Of a DNA stretch of 64,000 nt, positions 49,150 through 60,117 are shown one piece after another. The first letter of the stretch is position 1. Each line of letters begins with the position of its first letter. The stretch comes from Garcia nutans. Lineage: Eukaryota > Streptophyta > Magnoliopsida > Malpighiales > Euphorbiaceae. Location of the stretch: the NCBI GenBank assembly GCA_947685225.1, contig CANTUV010000014.1:7130001-7194000 (forward strand). Reading direction: 5' to 3'. A program made the translations under genes and the position numbers. The notes beneath the pieces are model-generated. The model did no database searches, was not told where the DNA came from, and was given only the letters and a program-made list of their open reading frames with translations.

Positions 49150-50217
49150 TTTCTGTTCTTCTCCTTCTTCTTTCTTCTCTCTTCTCTCTTCTTTTCTTTC
49201 TTTCTTTCTTTCTTCTTTTTTTCTTTCTTCTTTCTCCTCTCTCTCTTCTTTTTTTCATCTTCCTCTTCCTCCTCTTTCTCCTCTCTTCTCTTGAATTTTG
49301 ATTGAAGATATTATGATATGTATTTTTTAGATTGTTTATTTATTTACTTTTTTATAATTAGTAATAATTTTTAGAATAAATATTATATTTTATTGAATAA
49401 ATAATATTTAGAAAAAAATTTAGAAATTATTTGGTAGAAAAGTTTTAAAAATTATTAGGTTGAATAATTTATTTTTAAATTGAATTAATTATTTGATTGA
49501 ATAAATAATATTTAGAATAAAATTTTGAAATTAATTAATATTTTGATTTATATTTTAGATAAATGTTAGAATAAATTATTTTAGAAATTTATTTAGTGGA
49601 ATAATTTATTTTTATGTTTTAGATAAATGTTAGAATAAATTATTTCTTAGAGAAATTAGTTAAAAATTATTTTTTAGATATTATTTGGTAAATAATTTAA
49701 TTTTTATGTAAATAAATTATTTATTATAATAAATATTTTTAAGAATAAATTTGTTAATAGAATAAATATTTTTAAGAATAAATTACTTTAGAAATTTAAA
49801 AAAATAAATTATTTTTTAAAAAAATAAAATAAATTATTTCAAAAATAAATTATTTTATTTTTTAAAAATATATATATTTTTAAATAAATTAATAATTTAA
49901 CGACGAATTTAGCGATAAAAAATATTTTATTTTATTTTTTAAAATATAATTTATTTTATTTTTAAAATAAATTAATAATTTAGCGACGAATTTTTCGTCG
50001 CTAAATTTTTTTTTTACTAAAAAACCAACAATATTAAGTAGCGACAGATTAGCGACGAAAAAATTTATCGTTAAATATCGATGAAGTAAAAAATTTCTCG
50101 CTATTTTTTCACTAACAATGTGAGTAGTGACAACATTAAATAAATAATACCATCTTAAATTCTTTGAGAATTTGCGACAGAGTTTGTCCTTCGCTAATTC
50201 TCATTTTTCTTGTAGTA
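48442..50217. mobile_element. non-autonomous CACTA element, 1776 bp
   Basis: The left end reads CACAACAAGAAAAAT and the reverse complement of the right end TACTACAAGAAAAAT, each one base away from CACTACAAGAAAAAT. The target duplication is TTT (48439-48441 and 50218-50220). Both subterminal regions contain many copies of TTAGCGACGG and TTCGTCGCTAA, especially 48470-49070 and 49900-50190, typical of transposase-binding arrays in this family. No transposase is present. The middle is a polypyrimidine tract and AT-rich filler. Confidence 0.87.
49075..49295 (+). repeat. polypyrimidine tract with TTTC microsatellite
   Basis: About 220 bases almost purely C and T, with about 11 tandem TTTC units at 49106-49148. 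The Lys/Arg/Glu-rich open frame on the minus strand (49043-49258) is only its translation. Such tracts can form triplex DNA. Confidence 0.85.
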
Positions 50218-50480
50218 TTTGATTGCTTTTAACCTTTATGGTTTGTAAAATAAATAAATAATGCCATCTTAAATTCTTTTATTTAGAAAAATTTAAAAAA
50301 AAACTCATTTAATTAACTCCATTAAATTTGATTAATTGTTTACCCAAAGTTACACTAGTCCGCAATCATGATGAGTCTTGTGTTAAGTTTTCAAGTGAGT
50401 TTTGATAATATATATATATATATTTTCTTTGATTGATTTTAACTTTTATAGTTTGCAAAATAAATAAATAAATAAATAAT

Positions 50481-51176
50481 TTTTAATATTAATGAGAAGA
50501 TTAAAAATAAATGACAATTAAATATGTATGAGAAAATAATCACATGATATCCACAATTGCATTAATTATTACAGCCACACTTTAGTCCTTATGGCAAGCA
50601 CAAATACCCCAACTGACGTATTGAAAGCAAGCATTGAATCTCAATCAAGGATCACATTCATTGAGAATAACTAGTGGGAATGAGACTAAGAAATAACATG
50701 CAATAATAAATTGCAATAAAAAGAAAAGGACAAGGAGAAGAAGATATAATTGATTAATTAGATCAATTTTATGTATTTAGGTGAGGGTTCGTCATCTAAA
50801 GTAATATTTCGAGTGTGCTTACTTATCCTATTTGAATGTGAATTAGAGTCGCAAATAGTTCGTGTCTTTAATTGTAAAGGATTTCATTAACCAATTTTAG
50901 TTAATTAATTACCAAATAGAAAATAGATAGAGTGAAGAAAACAATACCTTGGATGATTGCTTCCTTTTGACAAATGGTTGAAGAGTTTTGCCACTTCGTA
51001 ACTCTACTTGATTATACAATTAAGTGAAATTAAAATAATTATAGTGATGAAAATTAATCCCAATGAATGAAATAATAAAGAATTTAATTAGTTTTGGTTA
51101 AAAGAAAAATTTAGCAGAGTCCTAAAGTAAGAAAAATTGAGATCCCTAAATAAGAGGAGGCACCCCTATTTATATG
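50481..51176 (-). other. retroelement-derived spacer, likely LTR U3/R of the Athila-type element
   Basis: No gene. It ends with a minus-strand TATAAATAGGGGTGCC box near 51165-51176, which fits an LTR promoter firing toward the gag on the left. Confidence 0.4.
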
Positions 51177-51655
51177 GGTGTGTAAATTTATCGAATCCGA
51201 CCGAACCCGATCGAACTGAGTGTATTTTGGTCCGGTTTAGTCAGTTTATATTATATACACAAGTAAAATCAGATTTATATTTTTAAAAAAATTTGGGTTC
51301 AGTAATATGGTCGGATTGAGATTTATTTTTTTGATTTAATCCGAACTCGACCGACACTTATATATATATTATATATATATATATTTTATAAATTATAATA
51401 TACATTACATAATCCGATCCGAACCAACTCAACTATAAATTTTTTATATGTAATATTTTATATGTTAGATATATTTATAATATATATTATAATCCGATTT
51501 AGCCCAACCGAATTTGACCAAAATCGAAAATTTACAGGTCGATCGAAAATATATATAAGTTCGATCGAATTTAATTTAATTTTTTAGTATATATACGGAT
51601 TCGGTCTAGTTGAAATATATTCTCAATCTGACGAAATTCGACCGATGCCTACCCC
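51177..51655. mobile_element. MITE-like element with CCGACCGAA-rich ends
   Basis: The ends TGGGTGTGTAAATTTATCGA and, as reverse complement, TAGGGGTAGGCATCGGTCGA, together with recurring AATCCGAACC/GAATTCGACCG words, resemble common plant hAT-type MITEs with TAGGGGTG ends. No target duplication is convincing. Confidence 0.45.
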
Positions 51656-51800
51656 TAAGGGGCACTTGGCTGCCTGTCCGAGTGCAATGCAAACTGCCGC
51701 GCGAGATGCAGCTGTTCGAGCTCGACGCTGTGGGCTGCACGCATGCGACAAGGCAAAACGAAGGCGCGCCACATATCGCGACTCTCTCTCTCTCTCTCTC
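51656..51800. other. GC-rich island followed by TC microsatellite
   Basis: About 120 bases of unusually GC-rich sequence (51656-51780) next to a TC repeat (51781-51801). Short open frames occur in four frames, which is an effect of base composition. It may be LTR leader sequence; no gene is supported. Confidence 0.4.
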
Positions 51801-52250
51801 TTTATGCACAATATTTTTCCCTATTGCATTTTTTATCCAAAATAATTTTCAATTTTAGTTTTCTAATTTGTTTAAATTAAGTGCAAAATTAGGAGTACAT
51901 AGCGATATGCCTATGTTAGATTTTTTACCTCTAATTCTGCTTATTTTTCACCTGAATCACTCCATTCTTGTACCAAATGTTTAAATCAAACAACATGCCA
52001 AGATAAATACATTCTACTGCAAAATCTATAAAAAACAATCCAAAATTAATGCTTGATGAATTTATTTTAAATGCAAAATAAAAGACAAATGCAAGTTCAT
52101 TAGTACTCCTTATATTACTATCATATTTCAAGCTTATTAAAAAGCATGTAACCAAGCAATGAAATCTTCTTTTCCCGGAGACAGCAAATATAACTATTTT
52201 CTACAATCTTATTAATATTTCTTGAGAAATGGTTAAAAAAGACAAGACCC
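51801..52250. other. AT-rich spacer, nothing recognised
   Basis: No supported feature. Confidence 0.45.
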
Positions 52251-52428
52251 AAATGTTTGAAATGAAGCATGAATTTTGTAGATAACTTCCCAACTTTAGT
52301 TGGGGATTCTTTGTTCACCCAGTTGACAGCATCTTAAGAAACAGGACGCAGTATTTGAAATAAAGCATGAGTTTTGTAGATAACTTCCCAAAATTTAGTT
52401 GTGGACCCTTTGTTCAACAAATTGATAA
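52251..52428. repeat. direct duplication of about 76 bp
   Basis: Units at about 52251-52326 and 52350-52428 share TTTGTAGATAACTTCCCAA and TTTGTTCA with about 85% similarity by eye, separated by 23 bases. Confidence 0.75.
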
Positions 52429-52499
52429 ACATTAGTAACATCCAAATCTACAATGATCAATGTAATTTCCATTCGAGGTGTGAAGCTATCATTTCTTGA

Positions 52500-53050
52500 A
52501 AAATTTTCCGGTAAGATTCATTTGAATTTTCTCAAAAATGACTTAATTCTATAAAATATTTTAAAAACTTACAAAATGTTCAAAAACTTGTAAAATGATA
52601 ATTTTTTTAAAAAAAATGATTTGATGTGACAAATTCTTCAAAAACTAACAAAAGAAAACATCTTGCACATTATTTTGTAAAATTATTATTTTTATAAATA
52701 ATGACTGAATTTTACGAAATTTCTGAAAAACTTACAAAAAAAAAATCATTTTGCATGTTATTATGTAAACTCACAGTTTTACACAAAAATATGTAATTTT
52801 ACAAAATTTTCAAAAAAATTACAAAAAGGGAGCCCATCAAGAATACTATTTTGTAAAATAACAAATTTGACAGAGAATTTTTCCTTTTATTAATGTACAT
52901 TAATTCGTAGAATCTTTTTTTTTTAAATAACTTATTAGTTTTACAAAATTTCTAAATATCATAAGTTATGTTGCATATTATTTTATAAAACTACAATTTT
53001 ACAGAAAATGAGTTGAGCTACTTTACAAAATAATATGGAAATGATATTTT
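52500..53050. repeat. degenerate tandem array of ACAAAATTTTC/TTTTGTAAAAT units
   Basis: Four to five units of roughly 110-120 bp repeat the order ACTTACAAAA, then TTATTTTGTAAAATNA, then ATTTTTA. Decay makes unit borders unclear. There is no coding. Confidence 0.55.
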
Positions 53051-53243
53051 TAGTAATTCTTCAAATATTATCTAAAATCACGTAAATTATACTTGAAGCC
53101 ATAGTGAAAATACCTTCGTTCTATTAATCATATTAATTGACTTTAAGTTGTGGATGAGACATGACATCGTTGCAAGAATTACAAGAAGCCATACGTACCG
53201 AAAGATTAAAAACCAAAAGAGAAAAATTGATATTGTTTATTTT

Positions 53244-53316
53244 GAGAGAGAGAGAGAGAGAGAGAATATCGGCCAAGATAATAGCTTTTAACGTGGGCCT
53301 ATTTCTAAGTGAAAGT

Positions 53317-53402
<86 letters not shown>

Positions 53403-53550
53403 GCAGGAACATAGGGTTGTTTTATGTGAAGAAGAAGAAGCAGCCTTTGGCCACGTTACGCATAACTTATAAAACAGTCTGTGATGGAGCAGGTAGAGAT
53501 TATGACCCGTCGCAGGCAGATACATATACATACATACATACATACATACA
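53244..53550. repeat. microsatellite cluster: GA, AAT (about 27 units), CATA
   Basis: GA repeat at about 53245-53265, perfect AAT array at about 53318-53398, and CATA repeat at about 53529-53549, within 310 bases. The poly-Asn, poly-Ile and poly-Leu open frames are translations of the AAT array and not genes. Confidence 0.92.
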
Positions 53551-54348
53551 TATACACAAACACACTCATATATATATAACGTAATTTACTAATTACTTTT
53601 ATTAAGCAAATCATTATTATTTTATTCATTAAATTCATCATTAAACACACTTCACTTCTAATTATAAATTAATTTATCAAAATTTCAAATTGGGCAAGAT
53701 TGCAAAATTACTCATGCACAAATGCTCTTAGTTTTAGGATTATAATATAAATGCAAGTTAAAAGGATCATGTAAGAGTTAAATTTTTTCAATATAAAATT
53801 GAAAGAGTCAATCCTAAAAGGTAACTATTAAAATTATAAAGGCCATTTTTATATTAATTGCATCATAATTTCATATTTGGTAGATATGGGATTATGTACT
53901 CACATTTATATTATTATAGGACAATTCAAATAGTAGTATAAATTTGAAACTCTTTAATGGTTAATGTATATTAATCATAATAGCAAATACAATTTTTAAA
54001 GCAATTTAACGTTTGACTGACATTAGAATCCGCTATCGTATAATTCACCAACAATAATATTGTTTTGACATATTTAACTTCCTAACGCTAAGAAAAATGT
54101 TAAATAGTTAAATATTTTATTTTATTTTTAAAATTTTTGTAGTCTAAAGATGAATTTTGCCTTGTAAACTTACTAACAAATAAATTCTTTTATAAGGTAC
54201 ACACATAATAGAAGAAAACATGGATACAATCCTATGAATAAAAGTGTACACGCATTTTTTTTAATACAGGACAAATCAGCCAACATAAAATAATTTATTT
54301 TCTAATACATACAATACATGAATATAAATGCGTAATTAATGAAAAGAA
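53551..54348. other. AT-rich spacer downstream of the BBE-like gene
   Basis: It contains the presumed 3' untranslated region and poly(A) site of the BBE-like gene on the minus strand. No specific signal can be fixed. Confidence 0.45.
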
Positions 54349-56287
54349 TCACTTATGGTAGTATGGAAAAGTAGGGATGCTTTGTTCATTTCTAAAGAAA
54401 TTAGAAGGATCAACCTTAGTCTTGATTTTCACCAACCTATCAAAGTTATCTTTAAAATACTTAATTCCATAAACTCTTCCTTCCAAATAACTTCTTTTAC
54501 CATTGTGATTGATACCCAAATCAAGATCCCTGTAATTCAAGAAAGCTGCTCTTGGATTCTTGGAAACAAAAGGAGTCATAAAATTATAAAGTTGCCTTGT
54601 CAAATCAATATAGTGATTAGCTGCCTCCGTTCCATCTTCATTCCAATTAGTAGCATACTGAATTTTCCATAAATTCCCAGCTCTATGAGGAAATGGAGTA
54701 ACATTTGCAGGAATTTCAGCCATTTTTCCACCATAAGGATTGAAAGTTATTGCTGGAACTTCCAATTCCATCATTTTCTTCCAAATCCTTTCTAACCCAT
54801 TTCTTGGAATTGGTTCTTGAACATAATCTGATTTTCTTTTCAAGTGCACAAGTACTTGCGGAGTTCGACTGAGCAAGGCATTAGTTTGTGTTCCAGTAGG
54901 AAAATCAGTCCAGAAAAGTACTGATTCAGCCCAACTCATTTCAATACAATCAGATTTAACCAAACCCAATTTAGGAAAGCTTGAATTAATAATGGAAAGA
55001 AGCCTAGTAGAGTTCCCAAGAAACATGGCTCGAAATGTACCTCTTACAGTCTTTCCATTGGTATTGCCACTGCTATTGACAACATCTAAAGTGAGTCTAA
55101 TAAAAAGATCATCATCAATATAAGGTGCAACTTGTTGCCATTGATAAACAATATCAGTTGCATTCTGTTCAAGAGTTCTTTGAACTCGAAAAACAGTGAC
55201 AGTTTCAGGAACTTGAACAATCTTTATTTGATATGAAATTACTACTCCAAAGCTAGCACCTCCTCCACCTATTATAGCCCAGAAAAGATCTTCTCCCATT
55301 GATTTTCTATCAAGAATTTTCCCCTCAACATTTACCAATTTCGCATCGATTATGTTATCGACGGAAAGTCCATATTTTCTCATCATGTTACCATAACCAC
55401 CACCACTAAAATGACCCCCAACACCAACAGTTGGGCAAACACCAGCGGGGAAGCCATGAATTTTACTTTTCTCAGCAATCCTATAATAAACTTCACCAAG
55501 AGTTGCTCCAGCTTGAACCCAAGCAGTTTCACTCACTACATCAACATCAATTTTTCGAAGATTGAACAGGTCAAGAACAAAGAAAGGTACTTCTGAAACA
55601 TAAGAAATACCTTCATAGTCATGTCCGCCGCTTCGAATTTTCATTTGCAACCCATGATTTTTAGCACAAAGAACAGCAACTTGAACATGAGCTTCTTCAA
55701 GTGCAGTAAGGATAAGGAGTGGCTTTCTGGCATTGGCGGAGGGAGAGGGGGGGCTGGGGGGCAATGGACCCCCCCTCCCCTCCCCCACATTTATATATAT
55801 ATACATATAAACTATATAAATTATATAATAAATTAAAATGTTGAATATAAAATAAAAATTTAATATAAATTGTGATTAGCTTAATAAAATTTAAACTATA
55901 AATTGTGATTAGGTTAATAACATTGAAACTATAAATTTATAATTACTCGTCGGTAATTTTTTCTGTGTAAATTTTGCCCACCTTCGATGAATTTCTGATC
56001 GGTAATTTTTTTTACGTAAATTTTGCCCCCTCTCTGATGAATTTCTAGTTCCGCCACTGCTTTCTGGTTGTGGATTCGTTGAATCGAAGATTTCTAATGT
56101 AAGTTTGCAAAACAGAAGGGTATGAAGAATTGTTTGGAGTGAAAATTACATTAGAAATTTGATCAGAAGAAGACTGAGAATTGCTTAAAAGGCATTGGAG
56201 AAAGGTTTCAGTTTTTGCATGAGCCCCCCATGCAATGGCGAGAACAAGAAATGGAAGTAATAATGAAAATGCTAATGGTCTCGACAT
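54349..56287 (-). pseudogene. Berberine bridge enzyme-like FAD-linked oxidoreductase, interrupted by a MITE
   Basis: Single-exon gene. BBE-like enzymes are secreted flavoproteins that use O2 to oxidise alkaloids, sugars or cell-wall oligosaccharides; the substrate here is unknown. Codons 1-76 (56287-56060) start with a signal peptide (about residues 1-24, MSRPLAFSLLLPFLVLAIAW), then FLQCL and the PNNSSYPSVL motif. Codons after the insertion (55730-54349) carry RSGGHDYEG, with the His (about residue 110) that binds FAD, and FPAGVCPTVGVGGHFSGGG, with the second FAD-binding Cys (about 172). The C-terminal BBE domain ends LNYRDLDLG... and VDPSNFFRNEQSIPT. Not counting the insert, the frame is about 533 codons, the usual family length, with no other stop. 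A 329-bp element plus 8 duplicated bases (337, not a multiple of 3) shifts the frame and adds a TAG four codons in. Upstream, TATAAATA lies at 56357-56350. Confidence 0.95.
55731..56059. mobile_element. hAT-type MITE inserted in the BBE-like coding sequence (329 bp)
   Basis: Plus-strand left end CATTGGCGGA; reverse complement of right end CAGTGGCGGA. The 8-bp target duplication CTTTCTGG is exact (55723-55730 and 56060-56067). G/C-rich blocks lie inside the left end and AT-rich filler in the middle, with no coding. The ends and the GGACCCCCC block are similar in style to the hAT at 25174-29697 (CAGTAGCGGA), so a related transposase may mobilise both. Confidence 0.93.
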
Positions 56288-56349
56288 TGTCTTTTTTTTT
56301 TTCTAAGAAATATAAGAATTTGTGTTTAAATCTTGGCAAATGGAATGGA

Positions 56350-56357
56350 TATTTATA
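56350..56357 (-). promoter_or_regulatory. TATA box of the BBE-like gene
   Basis: TATAAATA on the minus strand, about 63-70 bases before the ATG at 56287. Confidence 0.6.
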
Positions 56358-56360
56358 GAT

Positions 56361-57090
56361 GATGGATTAGGCTTAAAATGGTAATTAATTAAGAAAAAAA
56401 AAGATAAAAGAGTAAGAGGATTATGCATGCAAGTCACCTACCAATAATATTTATTTGACTAGAAAAATTCAAAGTAGAAAATGGGGACGTAGTATAATTG
56501 GCTATTGACATTTCAAATTCTAATAGGTTTTCTACATTTCACATATATAATTAACGAAATCTGACACTTTGTGATTTTTTTAAATGAATTTTTGTAGAAC
56601 AAATCTAGAAATAATGCATTTGCGTCATGCATACACCATTTCAAACACTATATACTGTATCACTGTAGATTGCGAAGGTTGCTGGCTGCTTGGCTGGTTT
56701 TATCCTGGTGATTAATATTATATATATAGCTGGGTAATACTTAAAATTTGAAATTATTTTTGAAACTATAAAATTTGTGCAGTTTGTCCAATAAAAAATA
56801 TTTTTTAATTTATAAAGACTTAATATATTTATTATCTATTAAATTTGGTGATTTTAATTATTTTATCATTAATTATTTTATCTCCTTCTATTTATATTTT
56901 TTATAATATTTTAATTTTTAATTTTAAAATATGAGACATAACAAAGAGTGTAAAATACAAATCCTTCTACAAAAAATACACATCAGCAACTTATTTTCAC
57001 AAATTTAAGTTGATTGAACTCTAAAAACTTAAAACAAAATAATAATCAGAGTTTAAATTATTCATGAACAAAATAAGAATCAGAGTTAAA
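56361..57090. other. promoter side of the BBE-like gene and AT-rich spacer
   Basis: It includes the upstream region of the BBE-like gene. No defined element was recognised beyond AT-rich sequence and a TATATATA stretch near 56720. Confidence 0.4.
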
Positions 57091-57760
57091 ATTAGTCAAT
57101 AAAAATGAAGAATTGTTTGAATTCAAAGAACCCACAAATTTTAAAAAATAACCCAGGAATCTCACTTCTCAATCTGGGTTTCACCACCTCCCACAACCAC
57201 GATCGCCGCTCCTCCATCACTCCCTCTCCCACTTTTCCTGCCACTACCAACGCAAGGAGCACGGCGAGATTTGTAGACACCGACAATGCCAACAGCCTTG
57301 GTGTGAATGTCCTCTGCAAAATCAATTATCCTCTCTAAAATCTATAATTAACTCCCCAAAATTGACAACCACTCAGAATATCTCCATCACCGATATCAAT
57401 CAAGAGCTCCATCACCGGCAAAAATGGATTCACTGACATCAAGATGAAGGAGGCGATGATGAGGCGATGATGCTGAGTTCTTGGTTTGTGGGATTTGTTG
57501 ATTTTGATTGGAGGCGACGATGCTGGGACTTGGATGATTTTTCTTTGGTTTTTCCTTTGATGTTGGCCGGAAAATGAACATTTTCCTTTGATTTTTCTTT
57601 GGTTTGTAAAATCAATTTCTTGGCAAACTAACAGACTCACAAAACCCCTTTTTTTGGCCGGAAAATGAACAGTATGGAGGTTGGTTTCTTGGCTGGAAAA
57701 TGAACAGTGGTGATGTTGGGTAACGACAGTGGAGGTGATGACGATGAGGTTGAAGAATTT
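57090..57760. other. GC-richer unrecognised block with GCCGGAAAATGAACA repeats
   Basis: Open frames exist on both strands (77 codons plus at 57105-57338; 101 codons minus at 57335-57640) with Ser/Thr/Pro-rich or basic products and no known domain. A GCCGGAAAATGAACA-like word occurs three times (57563, 57656, 57692). It could be a repeat or a decayed gene end; the evidence does not decide. Confidence 0.35.
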
Positions 57761-60106
57761 TTTTTTAATTGGATACTAATTTTTTTTTTGAAACTAATTG
57801 GAAACTGAATAGTCATTTAACTTAATTAATTTTTAATATGGATAGAGAAATAAAACTATATAAGCAGTTTATTTTTTTTTAGCAATCTATATAATCAGTT
57901 TAATTACTATATTAAAATTTTAATTTAGTAATTAAAATTAAATAAAATTTTATTAAAATTTTTAGTAAAATTTTCGTTTGTTTAATTAATTTTTAATTTG
58001 TAATTTGATATAATATATTAATATTATAAATAAATTTTAATTTATATAATTTTAAATAATATAATATAAAAATAATTTTAGAATTTTAAAAATAATAATT
58101 TAATTAATTAAAAAATATTTTTAATATTTTACACTATATATTAACAAATTTAATGAACTTTACCTTTGTTTTGAGAATGAACTTCATGCACTATGCCACG
58201 TGTATAAATAAGGATTAAAATATTATGAAAATTACAAATTTAATAGGTAAAATAATTAATTAAATAATTAAAAAAATAAAATGATCAAAATTACCAATTT
58301 ATTAAGCCATTTATAAATAATTCTTTATCTAAACATTTCGTGTACAACATTTTTTATTTGAAAGTGATTTCATAACAGAAATTATTTAATTCTTGATAAT
58401 AACAATTGAGAAGTAATCTACAGGAATCAAAATTTGAAGAGTGCAATCTTGAACCTATAAAAAAATTAGTTGAGATTAATGTTTAATAAAAAAATATAAG
58501 ATATAATACATCCATTTGTTGCTCTAAATATCTTTCTATTTTAACTATTTTACTTTAAGTATTTATTTATTTTCAAACTTCTGTATTTATTAATTTATAT
58601 TAACATACACTTATATTAATGAATATTAATAATTTTATTTTATATTTATATATTTTATACTAAATAGAAATATTAATAATTTGATATTATTTGATATAAT
58701 TTAATAAATTTATATTTATAAATTAAAAAATATAAGCATACGAGTTACGTGATTAAATTAAAATTTTAAATTAAAACAAATAATCTATTTGACCAAAATA
58801 TAATTAACAAAAATCCACACGTATTGGCAGCAGCCGGCATATGTTTGACCAAGTGGGAAGGTCAACAAATTGGGTGCATATATAGAAAAAGCCTACTTCT
58901 GGAAGTAGCAAATTAATGTTATTGACAAATAAAATATAGTCAAAATAGCATCTCATTTGTAAATTGTTATTTGACATTTTTATACGAAATCAGCTCTTGG
59001 ATTGCCAACTTTAGCAACTAATATTGGATAATTACGTAAAATTATCTGCTATGTCAACCTTCCATAAAATTCAAACCATTCCCGGTTTCATCTTATAAAC
59101 TCCAGACAATTAAAATTATAAATATTTTGACATTTGTATCAATTTTAGCTTAAATTGTATTATAGTTCTACTAATTATATCCAAATTCTGAGTGTGTGCC
59201 ATTTGTAATTATCTCTAATTATTAGTCAATAGTTTATCATAATTAAATTAGATCACTAGCCCTAAAATATCATATATTTTTTTTAACTCAATCGGTTAGA
59301 GATTCTATTCATTTTCTTATTAAAATTCAATTCTCATTTATGATTTTTTTTAATTCTGAGAATATATAATTTATTTTTATAAATGAATAAAAATAAATTT
59401 AATATGATGTACAAAAACTGACCTACCTACAATATTTTTTCCTTATTATCAATTGAAATATTAAAATAAGTAATTAATTATTAGATCAAAAGTGATATAC
59501 TGATGCTTGCTTTTGTTAAATGCTTTTAAATATTAATCAACGACGATAACAAATAATCGAAATGATTACTCGAAGCCTTTATTTTTTTTAATTCTTATTT
59601 CTTTTCATATTTAGAGAATATATATATATATATATGTTTGTGTGTGTTTGTATGTATATATAGTTGTCATACTGTTTGATTGAAGTTAATTTAAATCATT
59701 GACGAGTCACTTAAAACTTAAATAATTTTAATTTTCATTGCTAATATTCAGTATTTTCTTTAAAAAACACATAGAACTTATAATTATATATATATCATTA
59801 TCATAAAAAATTTCAATAGATAAACACCAAACATTTTAATTTGAATTGTTATATGTATACATATATATATATATATATATATATTAATTTGGTGTCATTC
59901 ATGACATAAGTATTATGTTAAATTGCGTTTATTTGAAAAATTAGTCCCTTGATCTTAATTTAATTATATTTCCGTTCCATTTTGTCAATGAGATTTTAAA
60001 AAATAATAAATAAATAAAAGGAATAATCTCTCATGGATTAATAGTATTGGTACATTGCCAGACGTGACTTGGTTGGCAAACCAATCTATATCTTCTCAAG
60101 TTCACA
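57761..60106. other. AT-rich spacer with short TA/TG microsatellites
   Basis: No gene recognised. TA and TG repeats lie at 59618-59655 and TA at about 59860-59884. Confidence 0.5.
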
Positions 60107-60117
60107 ATACATAAACC

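Larger units (their letters stand above)
48260..50480. repeat. local direct duplication flanking the CACTA element
   Basis: The block at about 48285-48441 plus 50221-50270 is repeated at 50277-50480: both have TCCGCAATCATGATGAGTCT followed by AAGTTTTCAAGTGAGTTTT and an AT microsatellite. In the first copy the CACTA element sits just after the AT microsatellite. The duplication is therefore older than, or independent of, the transposon insertion. Confidence 0.75.
41168..51900 (-). mobile_element. decayed Ty3/gypsy element (Athila/Ogre type), 3' part lost, with several nested insertions
   Basis: On the minus strand an LTR (right) is followed by a degenerate primer-binding site (45024-45043) and gag (45020-44654 and 41812-41168), where the element is cut off. 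Pol and the 3' LTR are absent. Nested inside are a 2.8-kb solo LTR, another LTR-like block (45752-48441), a CACTA element and probably a small MITE near 51177. The right boundary is approximate. A minus-strand TATAAATAGGGG at 51176-51165 is a plausible LTR promoter. Confidence 0.6.

Noticed and set aside
49043..49258. Lys/Arg/Glu-rich open frame
   Set aside because: It is a translation of the polypyrimidine tract.
51606..51858. Several overlapping open frames on both strands with Cys/Arg-rich products
   Set aside because: A GC-rich island lacks stop codons by chance; no frame is favoured.
53161..53584. Open frames with poly-Asn, poly-Ile or poly-Leu
   Set aside because: They are the three frames of an AAT microsatellite.
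54355..54672. Plus-strand open frame of 105 codons
   Set aside because: It is antisense to the BBE-like coding sequence.
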